Source of the DNA: Williamsia soli
GTDB taxonomy: Bacteria > Actinomycetota > Actinomycetes > Mycobacteriales > Mycobacteriaceae
Assembly (NCBI RefSeq): GCF_017377795.1
Contig: NZ_JAFRDR010000001.1
Span: 62,001 to 126,000 of the forward strand
Length of the DNA: 64,000 nt
Direction: 5' to 3'
Shown: positions 42,831 to 55,300 of the stretch, one piece after another
Layout of the letters: each line of letters opens with the position of its first letter
How positions within the stretch are numbered: position 1 is the first letter of the stretch
The notes under the pieces: model-generated
What the model was told of the DNA's origin: nothing
The model's input: only the letters and a program-made list of their open reading frames with translations
Database searches by the model: none
Translations under genes and position numbers: made by a program

Positions 42831-44625
42831 GGTCCGCATCCTTTCCTTGTCCGTGGATGTTCCACGCGGTCCACAACTGGGCGAAGGGGCCCGGCGTGGC
42901 GAGTAGTTCTGCTGGTGTTCCCTGCTGGACCAGTACTCCGCGGTCCATGACGACCACGCGGTCACATGCGACCGCCTGGCTCAGTCGGTGGGCGACGATC
43001 AGGGTGGTACGTCCTGCGGTGGCAGCCGCAGCCGAACGATCGAGGTCCCGGGCGCCGAGGCTGCCGGCCTCCGCGGTGGCCTCGTCCAGTACCGCAATCG
43101 GTGGGTCGATCAGCATGAGCCGGGCGAGCGCGAGTTGCTGTGCCTGGGCATCGGTGAGTTGATGACCGCCTTCTCCGACGACGGTGTCCAGGCCCTGTGG
43201 CAGCTTCTCGGCCCAGTCGAGCGCGCCGACTCCGGCGAGTGCCGATCGGATGTCGTCGGGTTTCGCCGCCGGTTTCGCCAGTTGCAGGTCCTCGCTGACG
43301 GTGCCTGCGAACACGTGCACCTCCTGGCTCAGCACGACGACGTGTTGGCGAATGGTGTGATAGGGCAAGGCATGTAGATCGACTCCGCCGATGGTGGCGG
43401 ACCCCGAGGTCGGGGCATACGTGCCGGCAGCGATGGCCGCGAGGGTGGACTTGCCCGCCCCGCTCGGACCGACGAGCGCCACAGACGTCCCGGGTTCGAT
43501 CCGGAGGTTCACCCCCCGCAGTACGGGACGCTCGGCCGCGTACTCGAAGTGCACATCGCGGAGTTCGAGAGCGCTGTCGGCCGGTACTGTTCCGCGTCCT
43601 CCTGCGTCTGCCTCATGCGTGGTGTCGGCCTGGGCGACGCCGACGAGTCTGGTCAGGCCGGCTGCTGCCAACTGCAGATCGGCGAAGCTGTACAGGATCA
43701 TTCCGATCGGGTTGAACAGTCGGTGGAAGAGCAGTGCTGCGGCGGTGGTCGCTCCCACGGTGACCGCGCCGTCCTCGACGAGGATGAAACCGACCACCAG
43801 AATCGCTGTGAGGCCGATGAACTCGGCCCTGTTGACGCGCCCCACCAATCGTGTGAACAGGGTGAAGGCCGAGATGGAGATGTCGCGGGCGGTCGCCGAT
43901 GCTGCGTCGACCCGCGCGATCTCCCGCTCCTCGATTCCGTAGGCGTGTACGGTCCGCGCACCGACAATCCTCTCGACGAGCACCTGGGAACGCTCGGCGA
44001 CTGCTCGGCGTTCGGCGCTGTAGCGGGGTGTCGAGCGTGGCAGGTACCAGTGCAGCGCCAGGCCGTACAGGGGGATCGCGATGGCGCCCGCCAACCCGAG
44101 CCGCCAGTCGAGACCGGCCATCGTGATGATGCTGACGACGGTGAGAACCGCGGAGATCACGACCGTCGGCAGGACCGTCGAGACCGCTTTGCTCACCGCA
44201 GCAACATCATTGCTCACCCGGGAGAGCAGGTCGCCCCGGCCGGCGTCCTCCATGGTGTCCGCGGGCAACCTCAACGCGGTTCGGATGACCGACTCCCGCA
44301 GGTGCGCCAGTAGGTCGGACCCGAGCGCGGCGATGACGTACATCGAGAACCCGGTGGCCAGTCCGCCCAGCAGGGCGGCGGTGGCGGCGACCGCGGTGAT
44401 CGGCAGCAGGACCGAGAGCCTGCCTTCGCCCGCCACCTCGTCGACCAGGATCCCGAGGACGAGCGCAGGCGCGACCGCAGCGATCCCGGCGATCAGTGAG
44501 GCCACTGCTATCCGCGTCAGGGCGGGCCTGCGTTGAGCCAGTGCAACGGCCAACCAGTGGCGCGTCGTCGCACCGCTTGCCACCGGGAGCGCCGTGTTGC
44601 CTGTCGGGTCGGGCGCGAGCGTCAT
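42823..44625 (-). CDS. ABC half-exporter with degenerate signature motif
   Basis: A 600-residue fused membrane-ATPase subunit: six helices in about residues 30-330, then the nucleotide-binding domain. Walker A GPSGAGKST (386-394), Walker B AVLDE (511-515) and the H-loop VAHRL (His546) are intact. The signature is LTDAQ (490-494) instead of LSGGQ. It is one half of a heterodimeric exporter with the next gene, whose signature is intact but whose Walker motifs are lost. It probably exports the siderophore. Start and stop overlap both neighbours. Confidence 0.93.
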   Translation of the reverse strand: MTLAPDPTGNTALPVASGATTRHWLAVALAQRRPALTRIAVASLIAGIAAVAPALVLGILVDEVAGEGRLSVLLPITAVAATAALLGGLATGFSMYVIAALGSDLLAHLRESVIRTALRLPADTMEDAGRGDLLSRVSNDVAAVSKAVSTVLPTVVISAVLTVVSIITMAGLDWRLGLAGAIAIPLYGLALHWYLPRSTPRYSAERRAVAERSQVLVERIVGARTVHAYGIEEREIARVDAASATARDISISAFTLFTRLVGRVNRAEFIGLTAILVVGFILVEDGAVTVGATTAAALLFHRLFNPIGMILYSFADLQLAAAGLTRLVGVAQADTTHEADAGGRGTVPADSALELRDVHFEYAAERPVLRGVNLRIEPGTSVALVGPSGAGKSTLAAIAAGTYAPTSGSATIGGVDLHALPYHTIRQHVVVLSQEVHVFAGTVSEDLQLAKPAAKPDDIRSALAGVGALDWAEKLPQGLDTVVGEGGHQLTDAQAQQLALARLMLIDPPIAVLDEATAEAGSLGARDLDRSAAAATAGRTTLIVAHRLSQAVACDRVVVMDRGVLVQQGTPAELLATPGPFAQLWTAWNIHGQGKDADHE

Positions 44626-46331
44626 CGGAGCACCGCCTCGCGGTATCGGAGGTCGGCCGTGGCGAGATCGGCATGGGTACCTTCGCCGCGCACCCTGCCG
44701 CCGTCGACGAAGATCACGCGGTCGGTGGAGGCCAGCAGGGCAGGACTGCTCGTGATGACGATCGTGGTGCGATCGGATCGGCCTTCATGGCGCTGTCGAT
44801 AGAGTTCGGTTGCCACCGTTCGTTCGGTGACGGAGTCGACCGAGGTCGTCGGATCATGAAGTACGAGAACCGAACTGTCCGAGGTCAGCGCCCGGGCCAG
44901 CGCGACCCGCTGGCGCTGACCTCCGGACAGGGACTGCCCGCGGTCGGAGATCATCCGGCCGATCCCGTCCGGATGGGAGTCGATGAGGTCGGCAGCCGCG
45001 ACGGCCCGCAGGGCAGCTGCCGCGTCCGACTGGGCCGCGGCAGGCGCGCCCGTTGTGACGTTGTGCAGCAGGGAACCACTGAACAGGTCCGTCACGTGTG
45101 GTTGCACCAGCAGTGCCCGGGGGAGCTCGGTCAGATCGGCTGCGGCCGCAGGTATGTCGGAGACCCACACCTCACCGCGGGTGGGCGTGGCCTGTCCCGC
45201 GAGCAGGTCGATGATGTTCGTACCGTCGACAGGGTCGACGACCACCACACCCAGACAATCGCCGGGTTTGGCGACCAGACTGAGTCCGTGCAGCGATGCA
45301 TACTCGACATCCCGGAACTCCACGCCGTGCGGTCCGGGACCGAGCCGCGAGACGCCGGCCGGTTTGATGAAGTCTGCGTCGGCGATCAACGCCAGACGTT
45401 CGGCAGAGGCGCGGGCAGTTGCTGCCTTGCCCGGTAGGAGCGAGAGCATGGCGAGCGGTTCCAAGAAGAACTGAGCCAGCCCCAGCACGGTGATCAGTTC
45501 GCCGATGCTGATGCGGCCTTCGAGCGCGTACCACCCCCCTCCGGCTGCGACCGCCACCGCCAGGATCGCGCTCACCCCGATAGCCGCGCCCATGAACGCT
45601 CCTTGGCCGGCGGCAGTCCGGCGCATGGCCGTCAGTGCGTGTCGGCTCGCGCTGGTGTACCGCTGTGCTGCGGCATCTTCGGCGCCCAGACCGCGCAGTG
45701 GTCGCAGTCCGGCGATCAGATCGGTCGCAGCGCCCGTCGCTGTGGCGATGCGGGTCTGCTGGGTGAGGGTCTGACGGGTGAGCAGGGGAGCGGTGAGCTG
45801 CAGAAGAGCCAGTACGAGCGGTACCCCGAACAGCACCGCGAGACCAAGCGGCACGTCGATGACCAACAGGGCCACCGCGCACACGGCGAGCGCGGCCAGA
45901 GCGCCGAGTGCTTGTGGTAGGTAACGCAACAGCGCGGCGGTCTCATCGGCGTCGGTGCCTGTGACGGCCAGCAGTTCGCCGCTTCGGAGATCGGTCCGCA
46001 ATCTCCGCGGACCGAGTATCCGCCGCACTGCGTCCATGCGCAGCCGATGCGCCTGATGCAGTGCTGCCCTCATTCCGAGGCGGGCGCCGAGGCGGTAGCA
46101 GATCGTCAGTGCCAGGAAGACCCCGCCGAGCACACCGATCCACAGTGCCAGGGCTCCGAGGTCGCCACCATCGACGGCCTGGTCGACGATGACGCCGATC
46201 AAGATGGGCACCGCGACCTCGCACATCTGATGTAGGCACAGCAGTACCGAACCGGCCGCGAGTGTTCCACGCCGATCACGCAGGCTCTGCCGGATGATCA
46301 TCCAGCCGGTGGTCGAGTGTCGCGACGTCAT
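44622..46331 (-). CDS. ABC half-exporter with lost Walker A and catalytic residues
   Basis: A 569-residue membrane-ATPase subunit. The helices lie in about residues 20-300. The P-loop position reads [12 protein letters not shown] (361-372), lacking GK[ST]. Walker B ends HDP instead of DE (492-494), and the H-loop reads ITSSP without His (526-530). The signature LSGGQRQR (468-475) is perfect. Thus it supplies only the signature to the shared site with the 600-residue partner. ATG 46331 overlaps the NRPS stop (ATGA). Confidence 0.92.
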   Translation of the reverse strand: MTSRHSTTGWMIIRQSLRDRRGTLAAGSVLLCLHQMCEVAVPILIGVIVDQAVDGGDLGALALWIGVLGGVFLALTICYRLGARLGMRAALHQAHRLRMDAVRRILGPRRLRTDLRSGELLAVTGTDADETAALLRYLPQALGALAALAVCAVALLVIDVPLGLAVLFGVPLVLALLQLTAPLLTRQTLTQQTRIATATGAATDLIAGLRPLRGLGAEDAAAQRYTSASRHALTAMRRTAAGQGAFMGAAIGVSAILAVAVAAGGGWYALEGRISIGELITVLGLAQFFLEPLAMLSLLPGKAATARASAERLALIADADFIKPAGVSRLGPGPHGVEFRDVEYASLHGLSLVAKPGDCLGVVVVDPVDGTNIIDLLAGQATPTRGEVWVSDIPAAAADLTELPRALLVQPHVTDLFSGSLLHNVTTGAPAAAQSDAAAALRAVAAADLIDSHPDGIGRMISDRGQSLSGGQRQRVALARALTSDSSVLVLHDPTTSVDSVTERTVATELYRQRHEGRSDRTTIVITSSPALLASTDRVIFVDGGRVRGEGTHADLATADLRYREAVLR

Positions 46332-49300
46332 TCGCCGGCCTCGACGGTGCTGGCCGAGCGCGATTCCTGCTCGAGATGTCCGGCGATGATGGGACCGGCC
46401 GAACGCAGCGCACCGGGGCTGCACATCTGCCAATGTGTGACCGGTAACGGGTGCTGGGTGCCGCCTGCGACATGGGGAGCCCAGGAGTCGAACGCTGCCG
46501 TCGAGCCGGGATCATCCGCGTCCGCGGAGAAGAAGAGCAGGTCTCCGCCGAATGTTCCCGGAACATGTGTGTGGAGCAACGCTGCGTGGTGCTCGGCTGC
46601 GGCGATCAGGCGCTCCACCTGCGGTTGTCGCAGTCCCGGCGGCATGTCCTCGATCTCGGCGAGCACGTCGGCTATGGAATCGGTGGTCAGGTGACTGAGG
46701 TGATCTGCACCGACATCGCCGAGGCCGAGTGCGCCGAGGATGTCTGCGGCGCGCAGTCCGGCGTCTTCGGTGAGCGAGGCGGGAACCGCGCTGCTGTCGA
46801 GGATGATCAGTGACCCCACCTCGGCGCCCGCACGCTCGAGCTGTACCGCCATGGCGTGCGCGATGACGCCACCCAACGACCAGCCGAGTAGGTGGTACGG
46901 CCCTTCAGGGGCAATGCGGCGAATCTCCCGGATATAGCGATCCGCCGTGGCCGCAATCGAGTCGGCTAGAGGCTCCTCGGTGTGCAATCCGGGTACCTGG
47001 AGGCCGTAGACCGGTCGGTCGTCGTGGAGGTGGCGGACGAGACCGGCGTAGCTCCACGACAGGCCGAGAATCGGATGGATGCAGAACAGTGGTGTCGCCG
47101 TGCCGGTCTCGCGGATCGGGAGTACGACGTCCAGTGCGGAATCGGCAGCCACCGGATCGAAGGTGTCGATACGTCGGGCCAGCGCGAGCACGGTCGGATC
47201 AGAGAGGAACCACTGCAGTGGAATCGGGCGACCCAGCTGTTCGCGGATGGTTCCGAGCACCCCGATCGCGGTGAGCGAATTGCCACCAAGCGCGAAGAAA
47301 TCATCGTGGACACTGACTGTCTCGAGACCCAAGGAGTCGGCGAACGCGGCAGCCACGATGACTTCCGTCTCGGTGGCGGGCGGGCGATGGGTCGACCCCG
47401 AAACGAAATCGGGTTGCGGGAGCGCCTTCTCGTCGAGCTTCCCGGTTGGGGTGAACGGAAGGGAGTCGGTTGCCATGATCACGCCGGGCAGCATGTGCCG
47501 TGGCAAGAACTCGGCCGCGAACTCCGAGATCTCACCGGTCGGTGATCCGCCGTGTGCGGGCGCGACAACGTAGGAGACGAGCACGACCTGTCCACCTGGA
47601 CCGGGCCGGGCAATGGTCACGGCGCGATCGACGTGGGGATGTCGCGTGAGGACCGCGTCGATCTCACCCAGTTCGATCCGATGTCCGCGGATCTTGACCT
47701 GATTGTCGGATCGTCCGTGATAACGCAACTCACCGTCGGGCATCCTCGTGACGAGGTCGCCGGTCCGGTACATCCGCGCACCGCCGCCGGCAAAGGGGTT
47801 GGCCGTGAATCGATCTGCGGTGAGCGCTGGTCTGCCGTGGTAGCCGCGGGCGAGCGCTGGGCCCGCCAGGTACAGCTCGCCGGTCACCCCTGCGGGTACC
47901 GGGCGAAGGCGTGAATCGAGAATCAAGAGTTCGAATCCGTGGACCGGTCGTCCGATGGTCACCGCGTGCCCGGCATGCAGCTCGGAGACCGTGGCGATGT
48001 CGGTCGCCTCGGTGGGGCCGTAGCCGTTGCGCATCTGCCGTCCCGGTGCCCAGCGATCGACCAGCTCGGCGGAGACCGATTCGCCGCCGACGCCGAGAAC
48101 CAGCAGGCCGGGCAGGTCGACCGGATCGAGCATGCCGAGCATGGTCGGGGTGATCAGGGCGTGGGTGACACCGTGATTGCCGATGAGATCAGCGAGTTCG
48201 CCAGGTGTCAGATCGGGCGGGGACACGACCAACGTGGCCGCGGCTGACAGGGCAGAGATCTGTTCTCCGACAGCCATGTCGAAACTCGGTGACGTGTTGT
48301 GCAGGACGCGTGCCGTGCTGTGCACACGGTAACTGTGCAGACGTTCCGCGGCGAGATTGGCCAGCCCCTGGTGGGTGACGACGACACCCTTGGGCGTACC
48401 GGTCGAACCGGAGGTGTAGATCATGTAGGCAGGGTGGCGAAGATCCGTCTGGTGGTGGCACGGGGACTGGGCGGGAGTGTTGAACGTCGTCTGCGGAAGA
48501 TCGTCGAGAACAATCCATGTCACCGAGTCCGGCAGGTGTGCTCGGCGATCGCGAGTGGTGATGCCCAGTGCCGCCCCGCAATCGGAGAGCATGTGGGCGA
48601 TGCGATCAGCGGGATAGTGCGGATCGACCGGGACGAACGCCGCACCGGTCTTCGCGACCGCCCACACCGCGCGTACCGAATCCAGCGAACGGGGCAGGGC
48701 GACGGCGACGAACGTCTCGGGGCGGGCCCCGCGGTCGATGAGCAGACGGGCGAGACCAGCTGTCCACTCGTCGATGTCGCGGTAGCTGTACTCGCGGTCC
48801 CGCCAGAGGACCGCGGTTCCCGCTGGGTTCGCATCCACCGCCGTTGCGATGAGCTCCGCCAGGGTGGACGGTGGCACCGCGCTCGGGCCGCGCATCGGAA
48901 CGAGTTCGGCGTATTCGCGCTCCGACAGCAGCTGCAACTGTCCGGTCGGCGATTCGGGTTCCTCTGCGACAGCCTGCAGGACTCGTAGCAGCCTCTCGGA
49001 CAGCGCTTCGATGCTTCCACGGGTGAAGGCATTCTCGTGAAAGGTCAGGCGCAGGGCCAGTTCCGGGCCAGGATTCGCGGTCAGGGACAACGGATAGTGG
49101 GTGGCCTCGGTGCCGTCAACGCCTGTGATGCGCATGCCATCGATGGAACCGGCCGCCGCGATCGCGTCCGCGTCGAGTGGGTACGACTCGAAGACGGTCA
49201 GGGTGTCGAAGACGGAACCGGGACCGGCGGCGGCCTGTACATCGACCAGGCCGAGGTAGTGGTGCTCGAGAAGCCGGGTCTGCTCGGCCTGTTGTCGTTG

Positions 49301-52300
49301 CAGCAGGGCCGAAAGCGGTTCGTCGGCGTTGATCTCGACCCGGACCGGAACGGTGTTGATGCACAGTCCGACCATGGCCTCGACGCCGTCGAGATCCGCA
49401 GGTCGCCCCGAGACGGTGGCACCGAAGACGACATCGTGCGAATCGACCTGCTGCGCGATGACGATCGCCCAGGCGGTCTGGACGATGGTGTTGAGGGTGA
49501 CGCCGAATCGGGCTGCGACCGCGCTCAGTTGGGACGTCCTGACCTCATCGACGACACCGGTCACAGAGTCGATCTGTCCGGTCGCGGTGTGGTTTTCGAC
49601 CAACAAGGTGGGCTGGTCGCACCCGCGGAACGCATCGGCCCATGCTGCCCGTGAGAGGTCGTGATCCTGTCTGTGTACCCAGAGCAGGAAATCGCGGTAC
49701 GACGGGGCGGGCGGAAGAGCCGTGGCGTCGGCGCGTGTCGCATAGAGCACCAACAGGTCTCGGAACAGCAGCGGCATCGACCAGCCGTCGACGTTGATGT
49801 GATGGAGGGTCACCACGAGCTGCCACCGGTCGAGCTGGGTTCTGATGAGGGCGAACCGCAGCAGCGGAGGGCGCTCAAGGCTGAACCGTTGGGCGAGTTC
49901 GCTGCGGCGCACGGCATCGACGGCACGGCTGGTCTCGTCGAGGTCCAGATCGCTCACGTCTACTTCTTGCCAGTCGGGTTCGAGATGGTCGACCACGATC
50001 TGCATGGCTGCACCGCCGCCGCTTGTGACGAACGCGGTCCGGAGATTCTGGTATCGCCCGACCAGGGCAAGTGCTGCAGCCCGCAGACGCGCGCCGTCGA
50101 CCACACCTTCGAGGTCGAGCACGGTCTGCGACACGTAGACATCGCGGACGGGCGTCAACTGAGCGTGGAAGGCAAGACCCTGCTGCAGCGGAGACAACGG
50201 CCAGACGTCGGACATGTCGGGGTAGCGCTGCAGCCAGCGGTCGAGGTCGGCCTGGGGGACCTGGAACGGATGAAGATCGGAGGGAGTGAGCTCTCCACCA
50301 ATGGTTCTCACGTGATCGGTGAGCACTTTCAGCGAGCTCGTCCAATACTCGGTCAAGGTACTCACGTCCGAGTGGGAGAGCACACCGCTCGCATACCCGA
50401 AGACTGCGGAGAGGACGGCGGACCCGTCCGACTCCGAGACGAGCGCGTTGATGTCGAGCGCGGCGGCCGCAGGCATGTCCCGGTCTGCATCGGGCTCGAG
50501 GATGCCGTCGGCCGCGGGCAACCAGCCGAGCTGGGCCAATTCCTCGGGAACAGTCTGTGCGCCCGTGCGTCCGAGGTAGTTGAAGCTGATCTCGGGCGGA
50601 TGAGCCATGGTGAGGGCAGCGCTCGATACCGGGTTGAGGTGGCGCAAGATCCCGAATCCGATCCCGCGCCGCGGGACGGCCCGGAGGTGTTCTTTCACCC
50701 GCTTGAGGACCGCGACCGCGGTCCGCCCGGTGAGGGTCGCGGGCAGCTCGAGTCCGCTCAGGTCGAATCGGACCGGGAAGACGCTGGTGAACCAGCCGAC
50801 GGTGCGGGACAGATCGGCGCCCGGAACCACGGACTCTTCACGGCCGTGGCCTTCGAGCTGCGCGAGCACGGACATATTCCGGTCGCCGTGCTCGGCCCGC
50901 CAGATGCACAGGGCGTGCATCAACCCGGCCAAGAGCACGTCTTCGACGTTGCTGCGGAAAGCGTTCGGTACCTCATCGATCACGGCCCGGGTGAGATCCC
51001 GGTCGAGTTCGACCGTGATCCGCTCGACACGTGCGACGGTATCGAGCCGGGGGTCGAGGTGTCGAGATCCCAGCGGGTGATCCGGCGCCGTGAGCACCGA
51101 CTCCCACCACGGCAGTTCGTCGGTGGCTTCCGGTGCGATCGCATGCTCGAGCAGGGCATGCGACCACCTGCGCAACGACGTGCCCACCGGTGCGAGTACA
51201 GGAGGCACTCCTGCCGATATGGCAGCCCACGCGGAAATCATGTCGGGCACCAGAATTCGCCACGAGACGCCGTCGACGATCAGATGATGGAGCACGACGA
51301 CGAGTCGACCGGAATGGCCGGTATCGATCCAGACGAATTGCATCATGTCGCCGGAGCGAGGGTCCAAACGGCCCAGGGCTTCTCGATATTCGGCCGATGT
51401 CGTGGTACTCGGGTCGGTGCCGGCGGGCACCTCGACATGTCTGACCAGACGGTCGACCGCGACCGAACCGGCCGGCTGAATTTCCAGGCCGGCGTCGGTG
51501 AGGACGGCCCGCAGGGCATCGTGGTGATCGATGGTCGCCGACAGGGTGGCCACGATGCCCGCTCGATCGATACCGTCCGGGAGCACGAGCACCAGACTCT
51601 GGGAAAAGCGCCCGAACCCTCCGGGTCGTTGGACCATGTCCCGCATCACCGGGGTCAGGGGCAGCGAACCGGTGCCGCCGCCCGGAAGCTCCTCCAGCCG
51701 TACGTCGTCTGCCGGATCGGTGCCGGCCACCTTGGCCAGCGCGGCGATGGTCTTGTGTTCGAACACGTCCCGAGGGGTGAAGTGCACACCTCGGGCTCGG
51801 GCGCGGGACACGAGCTGTATCGAACCGATGCTGTCGCCGCCGAGCGAGAAGAACGAATCGTCGACTCCGATCCAATCTCGTCCGAGCAGATCTGCCATCA
51901 ACTCGGCGATGGTGGTCTGAACCGCGTCCGCGGGAGCCCGGTAGGGCGTCGTAGCGGTGGCGAAGTCGGGCACGGGCAAGCGATCGTGATCGAGTTTTCC
52001 GTTGACGGTCAGCGGAAGTCGATCCACCACCACGTAGGCCTCGGGCACCATGTGCGCCGGTAGCGCAACTGCCAGGGCAGTGCGAACCGCGGCGGTGTCG
52101 ACGGCGACGTCTGGACGCGGCACCAGGTAGACCACCAGACGGTCGCCGTGGTCGGTGGCTCGTTTGAGGACCACCGCCTGCCGGACGCCGGGTAGGCGAC
52201 TCGCCGCGGATTCGATCTCGCCGAGTTCGATGCGATAACCGCGGATCTTGACCTGGTTGTCGGATCGGCCGTGGTAGCGCAGTTCGCCGGACACCCACGA

Positions 52301-55300
52301 CACGAGGTCGCCGGTCCGGTACATCCGCACGCCCGGTGCACTGAACGGACAGGCGACGAACCGCTCCGAGGTCAGCGCATGGCGACGGTGATATCCCCTC
52401 GCCAGTGCTGGGCCTGCAAGGTACAGCTCTCCGGTGACACCGACCGGGACAGGCCTCAGTCGTGCGTCGAGGACGAAGAGTTCGAAGCCGTGCACCCCCG
52501 TACCGATGGTCACCGGTCGTCCGGCTTCGAGGTGGGCCACGGTCGCGATGTCGGTTGTCTCGGTGGGGCCGTAACCATTCCGCATCTGCCGGCCGGGGGC
52601 CCATCGATCGATGAGCTCACCGGTGACAGCTTCTCCTCCGACACCGAGGACGATCAGTTCGTCGAGCCCGGTGGGATCGAGCGCTGTGAGCATCGTCGGC
52701 GTGATCAACGCATGGGTGATGTGTTCGGAGGCAAGCAGATGCGTCAATTCCTCCGGCGACAGATCCGGCGGTGAGATGACCAGTGTTGCCGCTGCCGAGA
52801 GCGCTGCGATCTGCTCGCCGATGGCCATGTCGAAGCTCGGGGAGGTGTTGTGCAAGAACCGAGCGGACGGATGCATCGTGTAGTTCAGGCGACGTTCCGC
52901 CGCGAGGTTCGCCAGGCCGCGGTGGGTCACCACAACCCCTTTCGGCGCCCCGGTCGATCCGGAGGTGTAGATCATGTACGCGGCATGATCGATGTCGACG
53001 GACACGTCGTCGGTGCTCGCCGACGCGTCACTCGCGGGCACGGGATCGTCGACGATGATCCAGTGCACCGTGCTGGGGAGGTGGGCGCGGTTGGCCGCTG
53101 TGGTGAGTCCCAGGCGAGCACCGGAATCGGCGAGCATGTGTGCGATTCGTTCCGGGGGATACGCGGGATCCACCGGCAGGAACGCGGCACCGGTCTTGAT
53201 CACCGCCCAGGTGGCGCGCACCGAGTCCAGCGAACGGGGAACAGCTATGGCGACAAAAGACTCCGGAGTGGCGCCCCGCGACAGCAGGTGCTGCGCCAGC
53301 GCGGTGGACCAGTCATCGACCTCTCGGTATGAGTGTCCGACTCCCTGCCACTGCAGCGCGACGCCGTCCGGGTTCACCTGAACTGCGGCGCCGATCAGTG
53401 CACCGAACGTCTCCGGCGGCACCGCTGTGGGGCCGAGCGCGGGGACCAGGCTTTTCGTCTCGTCGGAATCGAGGATGTCGACGTCACCGATGGGTAGCTC
53501 GGGGCGATCGGTGAGCGCGGCGAGCAAGCGCACGAAGCGGGACGCCATCGACTGCGCTGTGTGCACATCGAAAATATCGGTCGCGTAGCGCAGTTCGCAC
53601 TGCAGCGTGCCGTCGGCCTGTTCATCGATGTTCAGTGCCAGATCGAAATGGGTGGTCCCGTGTTCGAAGTCGAGGGCCCGGACGACCAGCCCGGGAAGTT
53701 GAACTGCGGTCCCTCCGTCGCTGGTGGTCACCGTGTTGGTCTGCACGCTGAGGGTCACCTGGAACACCGGCGAGAAGGACTGCGACCTCGGCACCGAGAG
53801 TTCGTCCACCAGTCGTTCGAACGGTACATCGGCGTTCGCATAGGCTGCGAGATCCGTCTCGCGCACCTGATCGACGAGGTCGCCGAAGCTGATCGCGGGA
53901 TCCAGGATCGTCCGGAGCGGCACGGTGTTGACGAACATGCCGATCAGCTCATCCAATGCCGGGTCGGAGCGGCCGGAGATCGGCGTCCCGATGACGACGT
54001 CAGCAGTGCCGCACAGGCGCGACAACAGGGCGGCGTATGCCGCATGCACAGTCATGAAGATCGTCGCGTCATGCCGTCCGGCGATCTCGTGCAGGCGACC
54101 CGTGAGATCACGATCCACCACGAAATCGACTGCGGCTCCGCGGTAGCTGACAACCGGCGGCCGGGGCCGGTCTGTCGGCAGGGAGAGGACCGCAGGTGCG
54201 CCGCTCAAGACCTGCTTCCAGTACGTGATCTGTCTGGTTCCGGCCGCGTCGGGATCGTCCGACGCCCCCAGCCACTTGTTCTGCCACACCGCATAATCCG
54301 CGTACTGAACCGGCAAGGGTGCCCAGCCAGGGGCGACTCCCCGCCTGCGTGCCTCGTAGGCGATCGCCATGTCGCGGGCGAGTGGGGCCAGCGACCCGCC
54401 GTCCGCGACGACGTGATGCATGATCACCGCGAGCACGTGGCTGTGCGCGTCGAGTCGGAACAGCCGGAGACGCAAGCTCATCGAGCTGGTGATGTCGAAT
54501 GGGGCGCCTGCCAGAGCGCCTATCGCCGACACCAGTCCGGTGCGGGAGAGTGGATGCGGGGTGAGATCGATGGTGACCTGCTCGATGGGCAACACCTGTT
54601 GCGCAGGACCAGCGTCGTCTTCCGGGAACACGGTCCGCAGAGATTCATGCCGGCCGGCGACATCGAGCAGCGCTGCTTCCAACGCCGGGGCATCCAAATC
54701 TCCGTCGAGGCCGACCACCAACGGGAGATGGTAGGCGGTGGCGGATGGATCGAAACGGTTGAGGAACCACATGCGGGTCTGCGCCGGCGAGAGAGGAATC
54801 CGTGCGGGACGGGGACCGGGGACCAGGGTGGCGCGCGCGGCCCCTGATGCCGCCGGACGTCGCGCGATCCCGCTGACCGTCGGGTTGTCGAAGATCTCGC
54901 GCACGGTGAGGCGGGTGTGCAGTTCCGCGTTCACCCGTGAGATGAGACGGGTCGCCGCAAGGGAATCACCACCGAGGTCGAAGAAGCTGTCGTCGGCGCC
55001 GACCCGGTCGAGGTCGAGCAGTTCGGCGAAGATCTGCGCGACGAGGATTTCCGCGGGTGTTGCTGGGGTCCGGAATGGGGCGGCCGATGCCAGATCCGGT
55101 TCCGGCAGGGCATTTCGATCGACCTTGCCTGCGCGGGTGGTCGGCATCCGGTCGAGCACTGTGATCACCGTCGGGACCATGTAGCCGGGAAGCGATTGCG
55201 CCACATCGGCCCTGACGAGAGCTGGTTCGACCGTCCTCCCCGGCGCGGCACAGATGTAGCCGACCAGGATCGTTTGATCTCGCCGATCCTTACGGGCGAC

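Noticed and set aside
49661-52063. An 800-residue open frame on the plus strand opposite the NRPS
   Set aside because: It lies wholly antisense to NRPS domains that are intact, has Arg/Gly/Asp/His-rich composition, and shows no domain. It is the expected open antisense frame in high-GC DNA.
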